Below, piece after piece: positions 39,088 through 49,109 of a stretch of 64,000 bases of DNA. The stretch is from CADDYT01 sp035294125 (GTDB lineage: Bacteria > Chloroflexota > Ktedonobacteria > Ktedonobacterales > Ktedonobacteraceae). The translations under genes and the position numbers were made by a program. The notes under the pieces were generated by a model, which worked only from the letters and a program-made list of their open reading frames with translations, was not told the origin of the DNA and did not search any database. The stretch's first letter is position 1; each line of letters begins with the position of its first letter. The DNA lies in assembly GCA_035294125.1 (NCBI GenBank), contig DATGLM010000005.1, positions 148,464-212,463 of the forward strand. The letters are read 5' to 3'.

Positions 39088-41736
39088 CTAGCCGATGTGG
39101 ATATGGTCGAATGTCGCACTACTCAATTTAGCCGGATTGCGTGATGTGATGGTGAGACCGGCCAGAACCGTGTTGCTCATGGTAATCGGCGTGGCTGATC
39201 CCTGAATGTCTATCCAGTCCTTGCCATTGTCAGAGATGGAGGCGCTGAAGACGTTGTCGACGCGGGTGATCCTTAGATAGACCGGCCCCTTGCCTGTGAT
39301 GGCTCCAACCCAGGTAACAATCAGACGGGGTTGCAGCCGGTCGAGCACTTCGATGCCGTTGCCTGAAGCGTCTGGCGTCAGGAAGATGCCATAGAAGGGC
39401 GCGTTCGGCTCGTCGTTCTGGCGAATCATGATGCCTGCTTTTGTCCAGGGATCGGCCATTGTGGGCGAGGAGACGCGGGCTACAATGCTGCCATTGCCGT
39501 TCATTCTTTGCGCGACAAAGTGGAACTGGTCCCAGTCGGTGGAGATATCAGTTCCCGCGCCCTGCAGTGTCCAGCTTCCACCAATGGCAGGGGTCTGGCT
39601 GCCCTGCAAGGCGGGGTTGCCGATATCACCACACTGCCAGCCGGACGCGCAGGGTGAACTGGATGGCGCGGCCTCTGGTGCGGTGCGTGGAAGGCCAACA
39701 GAAAACTGCCGGTAGGTGATGGTGGCGGGGATGCCATTATGACCCGAAGCTGAGACCAGTCCGGCCAGTAAGGTCGTCGGCAAGACCAGCGTGACGCTGC
39801 CGCCGGGTATCAATGTATAGTTGACGCCATCTCTGGAGTAAGCGGCCTGGAAGAGGTCGCCGGTGCGCTGTATCTCAAGGTAGAGAGGCAGAGCAGCAGA
39901 GGGGAGCTGGACATCTCGTGTGGCTCCCTGCCCTGGCACGACGCGATACTGAACGATGACGCCATATCCTGTATAGAGCACGGTATAGTCGGGCGAATCT
40001 GGTGCGCTGGTTGCGCGCATCATCAGTCCGGCCTGCGCGGGACTATTGCGCGGTACTCCAGAAACTATCTTCGCCTGGAGTCGTGCATCTCCACTCACGT
40101 CGCGGCTCATCAGGTCAAGCTGGTCCGTTGTGCCGCCGTGACCTGTGCCGTCGGCTTGTATGGTCAGGTTCGCACCAGAGGTTTTGTCTGTACCGATAAA
40201 GATTGAATTGCCGATATTCTGGCATACCCAGCCGGTCGGGCAGCCAGGATCACGTATGGGAGCGGGCGGTGGCGTGACCGGCAGGCCAAAGGCGTAGATG
40301 TCACCATCTGTGTCGCCGATGAACACCATGCCGTGCGAAACGCTCGCGGGCGAAAAGATTTTGTCCGCGGGAGTCTGATAGCTCCAGAGGCGCGCGCCGG
40401 TTTTCGCGTCCAGCACCTCAACTGTGCCGCCCTCACCATCAAAGATCATGCCATTGTCGTAGGTCAGCGCCCCAAAGACAGGTCCTGGCTCGCCGCGCTG
40501 CCAGAGAAACTTCCCCGTTGCGGGATTCCAGGCGCTCACCGAGCCGCGATAATTGACGCCGTTAAGATTCGCGTCGGCTCCGGCCATGAAGAGCGTATTC
40601 TGAGCGAAGGCAGTGGAGGAAACGGAGCTTTGCTCGCAGAGAGGGCAGTTGCCAGGCATCGCCACGCGCACGCGATCGATTGGCCCATTACTGACGCTGT
40701 TACGCTGGAAAACGTAGAGTATGCCGTTCTTGTTGATAGAAGCAACAAGCTGGTCTCCTTTTGTGTCAGTGAAAAGGGTGGGTGAGGTATCGAAGTCGGA
40801 ATCCTCTACTGCCTCGGCCAGTGGCAGCTTCCATGCCTGCTTCAGGGCCAGGGTTGTCGCATCGAGGCTGTAGACGGCCTGGGCAAGTAGCTGATCGTGC
40901 TTCGATTCGGTGCAACCGGCGATGTAAATGGTGTTGGTCTTCGGGTCGACGCTGGGACTGGGCCAGATGCCGCCCCCGATGTCTCCATAAGGAACTGTAT
41001 AGTAAACGACGATCTGGTGCGTAGCCAGGCTCACTTTCAGAAGTTCCCCGCGTACGAGCGGGCAGTCACCCATGCTGGAGATGCCGATGTAGGCATAGCC
41101 GTTGTAGATCAACGGGCTGGACCAGTTGTAGTGTCCTCCCGTAACGCCGGTGGCCCCTGTATACACTTTCCACAGGATGGCACCGGTCTTCGCGCTCAGC
41201 GCGTACCAGTAGTCAGCGCCGCCGCCAACGTAGACCACGCCGTTCACCACGGCAGCCGATGAACTTACTCCCGCTTTCTGTGGATTGCAGTCTGAGCGTC
41301 CAATGGTCTGGCCCAGGTAGGTTTTCCACTTTACGGCTCCGGTCAGTGCGTTGAGTGCGTATTCGTAGCCATCCCAGGAGCCGACGTAGACGGTCTGGTC
41401 AACGATGATCGGCTGCGAGGCGATGGTGCCGCCTGTCTTGAACGACCAGACCTTCTCCAGTTCGCCAATGTTGGCAGGGGAGAGAATGGTCTCGCTGCTC
41501 GCTCCTGTACGCTGGATATCGTGCAGATACATTGTCCAGTCGCTGCCCGGTCCCCACACGCGCTTCTGCGTGGTTGTCTGCTGCCGCGTTGTGACGGCGT
41601 TGGACAGGCCGGTAGTCGTTGTGTTGTTTGTCGCTGCCGTCTGCTGGATGGTGCGCATGATGGCGACCAGCAGCAGGGCCACGATCAATGCCAGTATGCC
41701 GAAAAAGCGTGCTAAACGCCATTGAGATTTTTTCAT
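39088..41736 (-). CDS. Exported PQQ-type beta-propeller with two lectin-like domains
   Basis: An 882-residue protein. A membrane helix (about residues 9-28) precedes a PQQ-like propeller (about 60-490) with repeated motifs such as VYVGSWDGYEYALNALTG, VYVGGGADYWYALSAKTG and FIGDTDGDIYAFG. Two copies of a concanavalin-like domain follow (about 500-680 and 690-882), each starting with a Cys-containing GCPTGWVCQNIGN or PCASGWQCGDIGN signature and carrying GLMMRA/GIMIRQ cores (DUF1349-like). Dehydrogenase active-site residues are not evident, so a sugar-binding or scaffold role is likely. It overlaps the GtrA gene by four bases. Confidence 0.82.
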   Translation of the reverse strand: MKKSQWRLARFFGILALIVALLLVAIMRTIQQTAATNNTTTTGLSNAVTTRQQTTTQKRVWGPGSDWTMYLHDIQRTGASSETILSPANIGELEKVWSFKTGGTIASQPIIVDQTVYVGSWDGYEYALNALTGAVKWKTYLGQTIGRSDCNPQKAGVSSSAAVVNGVVYVGGGADYWYALSAKTGAILWKVYTGATGVTGGHYNWSSPLIYNGYAYIGISSMGDCPLVRGELLKVSLATHQIVVYYTVPYGDIGGGIWPSPSVDPKTNTIYIAGCTESKHDQLLAQAVYSLDATTLALKQAWKLPLAEAVEDSDFDTSPTLFTDTKGDQLVASINKNGILYVFQRNSVSNGPIDRVRVAMPGNCPLCEQSSVSSTAFAQNTLFMAGADANLNGVNYRGSVSAWNPATGKFLWQRGEPGPVFGALTYDNGMIFDGEGGTVEVLDAKTGARLWSYQTPADKIFSPASVSHGMVFIGDTDGDIYAFGLPVTPPPAPIRDPGCPTGWVCQNIGNSIFIGTDKTSGANLTIQADGTGHGGTTDQLDLMSRDVSGDARLQAKIVSGVPRNSPAQAGLMMRATSAPDSPDYTVLYTGYGVIVQYRVVPGQGATRDVQLPSAALPLYLEIQRTGDLFQAAYSRDGVNYTLIPGGSVTLVLPTTLLAGLVSASGHNGIPATITYRQFSVGLPRTAPEAAPSSSPCASGWQCGDIGNPALQGSQTPAIGGSWTLQGAGTDISTDWDQFHFVAQRMNGNGSIVARVSSPTMADPWTKAGIMIRQNDEPNAPFYGIFLTPDASGNGIEVLDRLQPRLIVTWVGAITGKGPVYLRITRVDNVFSASISDNGKDWIDIQGSATPITMSNTVLAGLTITSRNPAKLSSATFDHIHIG

Positions 41737-42269
41737 AAGGAGTGCTCCATATCGCTGGGAGAAGATATTGTCTGTGCCGGTGTCACTGCTGGCAGCGGAG
41801 AGGTCAGCCTTTCTGCAACGGGCAGACGTCTGAAAATCCAGCCGCGAATGGCAAGGTAGTTCCAGCAGAGTGAGACCAGCGTTGCAAGTACTTTGCTGAT
41901 ATTAATGGCAAGCAGGGGCGGTAATGTATGGGCGAGCAGAGGACTCAACAGCCAGACTAGCGCGCTGTTGCAGGCCATACCGACCAGATTCACGCCAAAG
42001 AACTGCGTAAATTTCCAGGGATTGGACAGGCCCCGGTAACGGAACGTGAGCCAGCCATTGAGCAGGTAGCTATTCATCACGGCTGCCAGGAAGGAGAGGC
42101 AGTTGAACAGGAACAGCCAGTTGCCGATGGCAGCGTGGCCGCTGATAGCGATCAGCAGATTCAGCACGGCGAAATCGATGGCTGTGTTGAGCATGCCGAC
42201 CAGCGTGAAGAGCAGAATCTCGCGCACGCGCTCTCGGCTGGCTACCGGTAAAATTCTATGCATTGCCAC
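41733..42269 (-). CDS. GtrA-family membrane protein
   Basis: A 178-residue protein with four membrane helices (about residues 16-36, 47-67, 88-108 and 118-138). The first carries the family pattern FTLVGMLNTAIDFAVLNLL and the last is followed by WNYLAIRGWIFRR. GtrA proteins are thought to move polyprenyl-phosphate-linked sugars across the membrane. Its start lies inside the end of the giant glycosyltransferase gene and its end overlaps the propeller gene, so it very likely flips the lipid-linked sugar made by the DPM1-like part of that enzyme. Confidence 0.9.
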   Translation of the reverse strand: MAMHRILPVASRERVREILLFTLVGMLNTAIDFAVLNLLIAISGHAAIGNWLFLFNCLSFLAAVMNSYLLNGWLTFRYRGLSNPWKFTQFFGVNLVGMACNSALVWLLSPLLAHTLPPLLAINISKVLATLVSLCWNYLAIRGWIFRRLPVAERLTSPLPAVTPAQTISSPSDMEHSL

Positions 42270-45200
42270 TCCCTCTACTGCCGCAAAGCTGGTGTGGTGC
42301 CAGCAGACTGGCCGGTACGGGGCGAGTTGGTAACGGTGGCAGTCCGAGGCGATGGTACAGGCTCAGGCCATTTGGCTCGCTTGCCACGAGCTGGAACTGC
42401 GAGGTGAAGGCCGGGCTTTTGACGTTGATGTGCTGCGCTACCAGGTCACTGCCATTATTGGGATTCATAATGATCCAGTCCACCACCGAGGCCGGATTAC
42501 GCAGGGCCTGATTCCAGAGAGGGCCTGAACCTTCATATACCACGTTTTTGAAGTCAATGCCGACTTCGGCAGCCAGTTCCGTCGTCGTAGCATAGGTATC
42601 TTGCAGGATACGCCCTCTGTTGTAGTGCTCGACGAGGTAAACAATGGTGGGATGGATGGGCACGCAATCCGCGCCGTACTGTCCATCCTGCAGTGAGATG
42701 ATGCCGCCCTGCGCGATTACGACCGATTGCGCGACGATCATGCCCGCCAGCAGCAGAGGCACGGTATAGCGTCTCAGCGCGTCCCAGATGAACGCCAGCA
42801 CGCGGCGGCGCAGGCGTTTCGTTGTCGAGAAGCGGCCCGCCAGGATAGCCAGGAAGATAGCGGCTGGCGCGACCATTTGCGTGCCGTAGCGAGCATTGAA
42901 CAGGCCGTAGATGGCACCGGGTGGATTCGCGTGCGGCAGGAAGAGGGCCGCCTGCCCGCTGTAGAGCGAGACCACGTAGAAGACGAAGGGCGCGAGGAAG
43001 GCCAGCGAGACCAGCGCCTCCGGCGAGAAGCGCCGCCACTGCACCAGCGCCAGGATAGCCAGTGCCATCGCGATCGTCAGGGCAGGCCCGATGGTTTCCA
43101 ACGTATTGATCACGTAGTCGCGCAGGGACTGCTCGAAATTGTGGTAGGTGTAGAGCGTGTGGGCATGGATGAAGACGGCCTGCTGCGCCTGCGCCGAGAA
43201 CGGGCCGCGCTGCCAGTAGAGCGGATCGCCGAAGATCACCGCGCACCAGAGCATCCAGAGCGCGATACCCAGCCCGCCGAGCAGTGTGAAGATAATGACA
43301 TTGCCCTCGATTTGCGACCAGCGGTGCCGCTTGATCCAGCCAATGATCGGCACAAGGACGAGCAGGACGAGGAAGAGCGCCCAGGCGTCGTAGCGAGCCA
43401 GCGTTGCCAGGAAGATCGCGGCGGCGGCCAGCACGAGCTGGAAGGGCTGATCATCCTGCGCCCACGCCAGGAAGTAGTAAAATGCCATCGCCATCGTCGC
43501 GATAAGCACCAGTTCGCTCATGGGCGTGGCCTGCATGTAGAGAATATTCGGGTTCAGCACGAAGAGCATGGTCCCGACAAAGGCGGCGCGGCTATTGCGT
43601 GTCAGGCGGCGCGCCGCCAGGAAGAGGTAGATGGCCGCGATGACATAGCATGGTATCGAGACAAAGCTCCCTGCCAGGCCGGTTTGCCACAGGTAGTTGT
43701 TCCAGACGAACGGCAGCATCAGCAGGTGTGGCAGTGGTAGCCAGACGCCACCAACCTGCGCAAGGCCGGGCTGGGTGCTGTCGATGATGCGACGGGCAAT
43801 CAGCAGGTGCGAGTAGGCGTCACCGTAGAGCAGAATCTGGCCGTTCTTGAAAAAGTACTCAAAAGAGAGAATGCTGGCGCAACAGGCGGTGACGAAGGTT
43901 GCCAGCAGCCAGAAGTCGCGCAGCCGGTGCTGCCACAACCAGGCAATCGCGCGCCGGAGCGAAGGCCCTGACCTGCGCCTGCCACGTATCGGAGGCGTAA
44001 ACACGCTCTTTTCGGCGCACTCTGCGGCGGCATCGGGCGCATCGGGATCGAAGACGGCGCTGAGCGTGGGGTAACGCAGATGAAATGCCGGGAGTGGGAA
44101 GGTTTCCTCCGCTTTGCAGGCTGGCGACGTGGCGACCGCTGAAGTTGCCGTCCTTGCCAGCGCCATATTCACCGCCTTCACCGCGTCCGTAATTGAGTTG
44201 CTGACCAGTTGCCTGGCGCGTTGGAGCGCGGGCAGCGTGTCCAGTTCTGCGATGTCTTCCCCTGACAGGAAAGCGGCATGTGGCAGGGTATCATCATCGA
44301 AGAAGCTCAATTCAGGATGCGGGGTGGCGGGCAGACCCGACAAGGCTGTTGCCGCCGCTGTCTGCGCTGCCCCGACCGCAACGGGGCTGCTTCCACTGAT
44401 GGCATTGAGCTTCAAATGCAGGCCGTGCTGCGTTTTTTCCCAGTAATGCGGCGTGAAAATGAGCTGGTAGAGGGCGATAAAGGCCGCGACGCTTGCCAGC
44501 GCCCAGTAGATTGGCATGAGCATGGCCCACTTGATGAGCCAGTGCTGATTGCGCTTCATGCAGCCAAGCAGGTGAATGTACATGAAGAAGAAATTGCCGA
44601 GGAGCAGGCAGAGCATTCCCATGTACAGGACAGGCATGGGGAAGAGCGTATGATAGGCCGACGTCACCGTGACTTTGAACAGGACATAGATGCCCAGCAG
44701 CAGCCACATCAGCGGGTTGATGAAGAGGGCCGCTGTCTTGCCGCCAACCACAAGCTGGAGCGAGAGAAACTCGCGCAGTTGCCTGATGCGCAGGTAGCGG
44801 CCCGGCTGCCGCATGTGAACCAGGTATGTCTGGATGTAGCCTTTGACCCAGCGCGAGCGCTGGCGCAGCCAGTTTTTCAGATCTGAGTTTGCCTCTTCAT
44901 AGGTGGTGGAGTCAACTACGGCTGTTTTGAAGTGGTGGCGCGTCAGGCGCAGGCCGAGGTCGCAGTCCTCGGTGACGTTGAAGGCATCCCACGCGCCCAC
45001 TTTGCCGAGGAGTTCGGTACGAAAGTGGTTGGAGGTGCCCCCAAGCGGCAGGGCCAGCCCGGCGCGCTGCAAACCCGGCAGGGTCAGGTCGAACCACGAG
45101 GAGTATTCAGCCGTGAACCAGCGCGTCAGCAGGTTCTGCTTGCTGTTGTAAAAGTTCAGCTTGGCCTGGACACACGCCAGCTCTGGCCCGTGATTGGCGA

Positions 45201-46857
45201 AGGTCAGCACGGCTTTTTTCAGTTGCAGCGGCTCAGGGATATCTTCCGCGTCGAAGATGACGACATAATCGCCGGTGGCGCGCAGCAGGCCGTAGTTGCA
45301 GGCGCGCGGCTTGGTGCGCGGCTCTCCGGGAGGGACAATCACCATCTTGAAGTGGCGCGGCAACTGCAACTGCTCGATGGCACGGCGTGTCTCCGTATCG
45401 TCCTGTTCGGTCAGGAAGAGAATTTGCAGCTTGTTGGTCGGGTAATCCAGCGCCTTCATCGCCCTGACGAACTGGGAAACGACTTCGGCCTCGTGGTAGA
45501 GCGGGCAGAGGATGGTGTAGCGCGGCCAATCCGCGTCGGCCAGGGCATGGACGAGCGCATCGTCGATCTTTTCTTCCGCAGTATAGCCAAGCGTGCTGAG
45601 ACAGAGTAAGAAGCTGAGCAACAGGTCACCCAGATAGAAGGTGGTAACGAGCGCGATCAGCACGATCAACATCTGCTTGCTGTAAAGCAGCAGGCCCAGC
45701 GAGCAGACCAGCGCGAGCGCTCCCAGCGCGGTTGCCTGTCCGGAGGTCAGCGTTTGCAGCGCCGAGAGCTTTTGCCGGAAAGGCGCAAAGGGTTTCGCCT
45801 CCGTATTGCCGATGCTCACCGGCCTCAATGCCTCGTTAATATACTCACTCGTCTCCTCCTGGCGGCTGACAGTATTGTTGCGCCGCGACTCTGCCGCGAG
45901 CCACGCGGCGTAGCTTGCCACGAGGTCGCTATCAACAGGGGAGATGGGGGCGGTCATTGTGGATGTTGCCGGGGCAGACAAAGCAGGCACAGTCTGCTGC
46001 GAGAGCGTCAGCGTTCGGGCCGCCCACTCTAGCGGCCCGAGCACCGGCCTGGCCTTCCGCCGCACCGTTTGCAGCGTCAGAAGCAGGCGCAGTGACAGTG
46101 CGACACGCAGCAACTCAATGCCCACAAACAGGGTGTTAACCTTACTCTTACCGGCAGTGCGAGGAGAGAAGATGATGGAAACGTTTTTCACAGTGCGCCG
46201 CATAGAATGGGCATGCGTAATCAGGAGCATATCCAGACTCCAGCGACCGGGCTGGCCGCTGATGCCATCGTAGACGTTACGATGAAAAATCTTCATCCCG
46301 GATTGAATATCGGTATTGACTCCAAAGAGCAGGATAAAGATCAGTGAGAAGAAACGGCTCATGAGGCCGCGCAAGCGATTTGCTTCTCTGTAAGAGAGGC
46401 GCCTGTCCGCGACCACTACACCAATCGTTCCACCCCGGTCAAGCTCTTGCTTCATCTCTGGCAGCGCTTCGGGTGGGTATTGCAGGTCGCCATCGATTAT
46501 CGCCAGCACATCGTAGCGCGCGGCGGCGAATCCTTCGATCAACGAATAGGATTTGCCGGGCCTGCCCCGTTTGATCAGGACGCGCACTGGTAGATGATAA
46601 AAACGGGCAATAGCCTCGGCAGCGATGCGTGTCCCGTCGGTTGAGTGATCGTCGACGACAATGGCTTCGTAGGGGATGCCAGCTTTCATCAGCGCGGCAT
46701 GCAGGCGAACCAGAAGTTCGGAAATATTGGCGACTTCGTTCAATGTTGGAATAACGACGCTTATCGGCTCTACTCTTGAACTGCTAGCTTGATACCCTCC
46801 ATTCGGACTGCCGTTTCCGGGGTTTAAATGGAGAGAGTTGAAAGGTTCAAATTTCAT
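42256..46857 (-). CDS. Three-module glycosyltransferase: DPM1-like GT2 + processive GT2 + GT-C
   Basis: A 1533-residue polytopic protein. Module 1 (about 30-265) is a polyprenyl-phosphate mannosyl/glucosyltransferase-like GT2 (VVIPTLNEVANI, VVDDHSTDGT, IIDGDLQYPP at 121-130). Module 2 (about 380-815) is a cellulose-synthase-like GT2 with membrane helices on both sides, FDAED (535-539), TED (629-631) and QRSRW (666-670, the QxxRW motif). After a disordered linker (about 816-960), module 3 (about 970-1533) is a GT-C transferase of the GT39/ArnT type with DAYSH (1013-1017) in its first loop and about ten helices. It could make a lipid-linked sugar, extend a polymer and transfer sugar outside the cell. 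The GtrA gene follows with overlap. Confidence 0.88.
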   Translation of the reverse strand: MKFEPFNSLHLNPGNGSPNGGYQASSSRVEPISVVIPTLNEVANISELLVRLHAALMKAGIPYEAIVVDDHSTDGTRIAAEAIARFYHLPVRVLIKRGRPGKSYSLIEGFAAARYDVLAIIDGDLQYPPEALPEMKQELDRGGTIGVVVADRRLSYREANRLRGLMSRFFSLIFILLFGVNTDIQSGMKIFHRNVYDGISGQPGRWSLDMLLITHAHSMRRTVKNVSIIFSPRTAGKSKVNTLFVGIELLRVALSLRLLLTLQTVRRKARPVLGPLEWAARTLTLSQQTVPALSAPATSTMTAPISPVDSDLVASYAAWLAAESRRNNTVSRQEETSEYINEALRPVSIGNTEAKPFAPFRQKLSALQTLTSGQATALGALALVCSLGLLLYSKQMLIVLIALVTTFYLGDLLLSFLLCLSTLGYTAEEKIDDALVHALADADWPRYTILCPLYHEAEVVSQFVRAMKALDYPTNKLQILFLTEQDDTETRRAIEQLQLPRHFKMVIVPPGEPRTKPRACNYGLLRATGDYVVIFDAEDIPEPLQLKKAVLTFANHGPELACVQAKLNFYNSKQNLLTRWFTAEYSSWFDLTLPGLQRAGLALPLGGTSNHFRTELLGKVGAWDAFNVTEDCDLGLRLTRHHFKTAVVDSTTYEEANSDLKNWLRQRSRWVKGYIQTYLVHMRQPGRYLRIRQLREFLSLQLVVGGKTAALFINPLMWLLLGIYVLFKVTVTSAYHTLFPMPVLYMGMLCLLLGNFFFMYIHLLGCMKRNQHWLIKWAMLMPIYWALASVAAFIALYQLIFTPHYWEKTQHGLHLKLNAISGSSPVAVGAAQTAAATALSGLPATPHPELSFFDDDTLPHAAFLSGEDIAELDTLPALQRARQLVSNSITDAVKAVNMALARTATSAVATSPACKAEETFPLPAFHLRYPTLSAVFDPDAPDAAAECAEKSVFTPPIRGRRRSGPSLRRAIAWLWQHRLRDFWLLATFVTACCASILSFEYFFKNGQILLYGDAYSHLLIARRIIDSTQPGLAQVGGVWLPLPHLLMLPFVWNNYLWQTGLAGSFVSIPCYVIAAIYLFLAARRLTRNSRAAFVGTMLFVLNPNILYMQATPMSELVLIATMAMAFYYFLAWAQDDQPFQLVLAAAAIFLATLARYDAWALFLVLLVLVPIIGWIKRHRWSQIEGNVIIFTLLGGLGIALWMLWCAVIFGDPLYWQRGPFSAQAQQAVFIHAHTLYTYHNFEQSLRDYVINTLETIGPALTIAMALAILALVQWRRFSPEALVSLAFLAPFVFYVVSLYSGQAALFLPHANPPGAIYGLFNARYGTQMVAPAAIFLAILAGRFSTTKRLRRRVLAFIWDALRRYTVPLLLAGMIVAQSVVIAQGGIISLQDGQYGADCVPIHPTIVYLVEHYNRGRILQDTYATTTELAAEVGIDFKNVVYEGSGPLWNQALRNPASVVDWIIMNPNNGSDLVAQHINVKSPAFTSQFQLVASEPNGLSLYHRLGLPPLPTRPVPASLLAPHQLCGSRGSGNA

Positions 46858-47005
46858 TTGTTCAATCTTTCTGTGGTAAAGCGAAGTGACAGGTGCCTTG
46901 TATCACAAGAAAAGCAAGCAAATAAACGGGCGTAACGATGTAAAACTTCCCGGTGTGGAAGCGCTCTCAGAGAAAAGGAGTTGTTGTATATAGAGAAAAA
47001 AACGC

Positions 47006-47356
47006 TTATCGTTGCCTGGCATAGCCGGGTGCAACAATGGCAGGGTCTACCAGCAAGCGATGCAATGTTTCCCAGGCGGTGTCGAATTCCTGATTGAATT
47101 CGGTCAGCATCACTGGTGGCTCGCCGATCTGGGTAAAGCGCTTCTGTACACCCTCTATGTCAGAAGCAATACCGCATAAATACCTGCCAATGAGGAGCAC
47201 CGGATAGGGTTCGTGCGCAACCACTGCGGCGAACTGGAAAACACGCCTCTGAATCCTGTGATAGCGATGTGCCAGGTCGCGATTAGGCGCCATTTCACTG
47301 CATTTCAAACATGCATTGGCAAAATCCATCGCTTTATTGCTCAGTTCCTCATTCAT
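47006..47356 (-). CDS. Hypothetical helical protein
   Basis: About 116 residues from ATG 47356, ten bases after GGAGG. The translation is mostly helical (SNKAMDFANACLKCSEM, LAHRYHRIQRRVFQFAAVV, TEFNQEFDTAWETLHRLL) with no membrane segment. I recognise no family. It is separated from the glycosyltransferase operon by a 148-nt region that should contain that operon's promoter. Confidence 0.55.
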   Translation of the reverse strand: MNEELSNKAMDFANACLKCSEMAPNRDLAHRYHRIQRRVFQFAAVVAHEPYPVLLIGRYLCGIASDIEGVQKRFTQIGEPPVMLTEFNQEFDTAWETLHRLLVDPAIVAPGYARQR

Positions 47357-47622
47357 GCCCGAAAAATCCTCCCCCTGCTGACACAAGGCAAATACGGTGA
47401 TGCTTTTGTCTACCTATCTGATAGACTGCAACCAGTATTTTTACAGCAACCCCATGCATATAAGATAGTCAGGAGATAAATCATTTATTCGCCCTGCTAT
47501 CTATTAAAACACGAAGCAGTTAAAAGGTGGTTAAAATCTCGTAGAAATCTGGTGCCAGAGAGGAGATATTTTTGTATGCAGGTGGATAAATCTCTGTAGC
47601 GAGCGAGAAAAGGACCAGTCCG

Positions 47623-48942
47623 CTACTGGTTCTGCTTCTCCCGGATTAATAGCAGCAGCGCAGCAGCCACAATGTACGAAAGGGCCATTGTCAGGAAAGC
47701 CGCATCGAAGCCGAAGTGATCGATGATCCAGCCCAGGATGGCACTCCATACGGAGCCAATGCCGAAGGCCAGGGCGAAGTAGAGGCCGAAGGCGGTGTCG
47801 CGCATGGCCGGGCTGGCGGTATCGGCCAGGTAGGCCTGGAGGAGCGGGCTTTCGGCGTAGACCGCGAAGCCCATCAGGATGAGCGAGAGAGGGATGAGCC
47901 AGAATGGCATGCCGGGAGCCGCCACGAAGAGAAAGAGCAGGGTCGTGACCATCGATGCGCCATAGAAAACGAAGAGCATGGTACGCCGCCCGACGCGGTC
48001 GGAGAGGCGACCGCCCAGCAGCGGTCCACAGACACTGCCGACGAGCAGAATGGTAAAGAGAATGCTGATGATCGTGCTGTTGAGATGTCGCACGTTTTGC
48101 AGGTAGAGCGGGACATAGGTGGTGAGGTTGCCCAATCCGCGCCCACCGGCGGCGATGATGGAGACCAGCATGATGATCGCCAGTGTGCGATTCCCCAACG
48201 GCTGCACGAGCGCCTTCAGGTTTGCCCGCCAGCCATGAGGCGTCTCATCATAGTGCCCTTGAGTCTCCGTGCCAGTGGCGAGGGACTTCTCGCCCTGAAT
48301 GCGCCGGTCTAAAAGGTTGTTTTCATCAACCAGGATCAAAATAGCGATGCCCACGAGGATGCCGGGCAGTGCGGCGAGGTAGAGCACGGGCCGCCAGCCC
48401 CACCAGCCCAGTAGCGGCCCGGCAACGAGCGGCACGGCCAATGTACCGATGTTGCCGCCCGCTACGTGCCATGCCAGCGCGTAGCCATGCCGCTTGCGCC
48501 CATAGCGGTCGGTCAGGTACGAACTGCCCATGGGATGTTGCGGTGCGCCCGCGATCTGCGAAACCATGCGCCACAGCATTAACGACCAGAAGCCGGTGAT
48601 GGTGCCGGTGAAGAAGGTGGAGATGCCGACGAAGATATTGCCCACCCCCAGCATCACCTTGCGCAGCACATAGCGGCTGAGCAGGCCAAAAGAGATTTGC
48701 AAAAAGCCCCCGACGGCATTGGGGATGGCGACAATGAGACCAATCTCGGTATAGCTCAGGTGGTACTGCACCTGGATGATGGGGTAGATGAGAGGCATAA
48801 GCACCGCGACGGCGTGAATCACCGCGTGGGCGGCGCTCACCAGGAAAAGGTCGCGCCCCGCCGCCGGAATCTTCGCAATCTGCTCTTCCCGCCTATCGTA
48901 ATCGAGTCCAGATATACCAGTAGTTTCTGCCCGTTGCTCCAT
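47623..48942 (-). CDS. Major facilitator superfamily transporter
   Basis: A 439-residue transporter with twelve predicted helices and a cytoplasmic loop between helices 6 and 7 (about residues 205-245). Family marks are the loop-2 region GLLSRYVLRKVMLG, the DRYGRKRHGYALAWHVAGGNIG stretch in helices 4-5 and GGRLSDRVGRRTML in loop 8. The overall pattern resembles the fosmidomycin-resistance/efflux branch. Substrate unknown. ATG 48942 has GAGGG five bases upstream. It diverges from the acetate transporter gene. Confidence 0.87.
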   Translation of the reverse strand: MEQRAETTGISGLDYDRREEQIAKIPAAGRDLFLVSAAHAVIHAVAVLMPLIYPIIQVQYHLSYTEIGLIVAIPNAVGGFLQISFGLLSRYVLRKVMLGVGNIFVGISTFFTGTITGFWSLMLWRMVSQIAGAPQHPMGSSYLTDRYGRKRHGYALAWHVAGGNIGTLAVPLVAGPLLGWWGWRPVLYLAALPGILVGIAILILVDENNLLDRRIQGEKSLATGTETQGHYDETPHGWRANLKALVQPLGNRTLAIIMLVSIIAAGGRGLGNLTTYVPLYLQNVRHLNSTIISILFTILLVGSVCGPLLGGRLSDRVGRRTMLFVFYGASMVTTLLFLFVAAPGMPFWLIPLSLILMGFAVYAESPLLQAYLADTASPAMRDTAFGLYFALAFGIGSVWSAILGWIIDHFGFDAAFLTMALSYIVAAALLLLIREKQNQ

Positions 48943-49060
48943 AATGCCCTCTTGAAAAAATCTACCATATCCCTATGCGATAGTCGAGGGCCAATCTTAC
49001 CGCAATTGGCAGCCAATCTGTGTGAAGATTGAATAGTATATGAACCGGATATGGCTGTGC

Positions 49061-49109
49061 TTGACATAATCCGTTGATCTGTGCTACAGTTTATATCGTA
49101 ATACGATAT
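49061..49109 (+). promoter_or_regulatory. Promoter plus perfect operator-like palindrome
   Basis: TTGACA (49061-49066) and TACAGT (49085-49090) are 18 nt apart. Directly after lies a perfect 8-1-8 inverted repeat, ATATCGTA (49093-49100) and TACGATAT (49102-49109). This would block transcription at about +1 when bound by a dimeric repressor of PadR/TetR size. It controls the 290-nt leader and the SatP-like gene. The 48943-49060 stretch upstream should contain the divergent MFS promoter; I could not fix its boxes. Confidence 0.6.

Noticed and set aside
42727..43740. 337-codon plus-strand frame inside the giant glycosyltransferase gene
   Set aside because: Antisense to the GT-C module with intact membrane helices; Arg/Gln/Asp-rich shadow composition.
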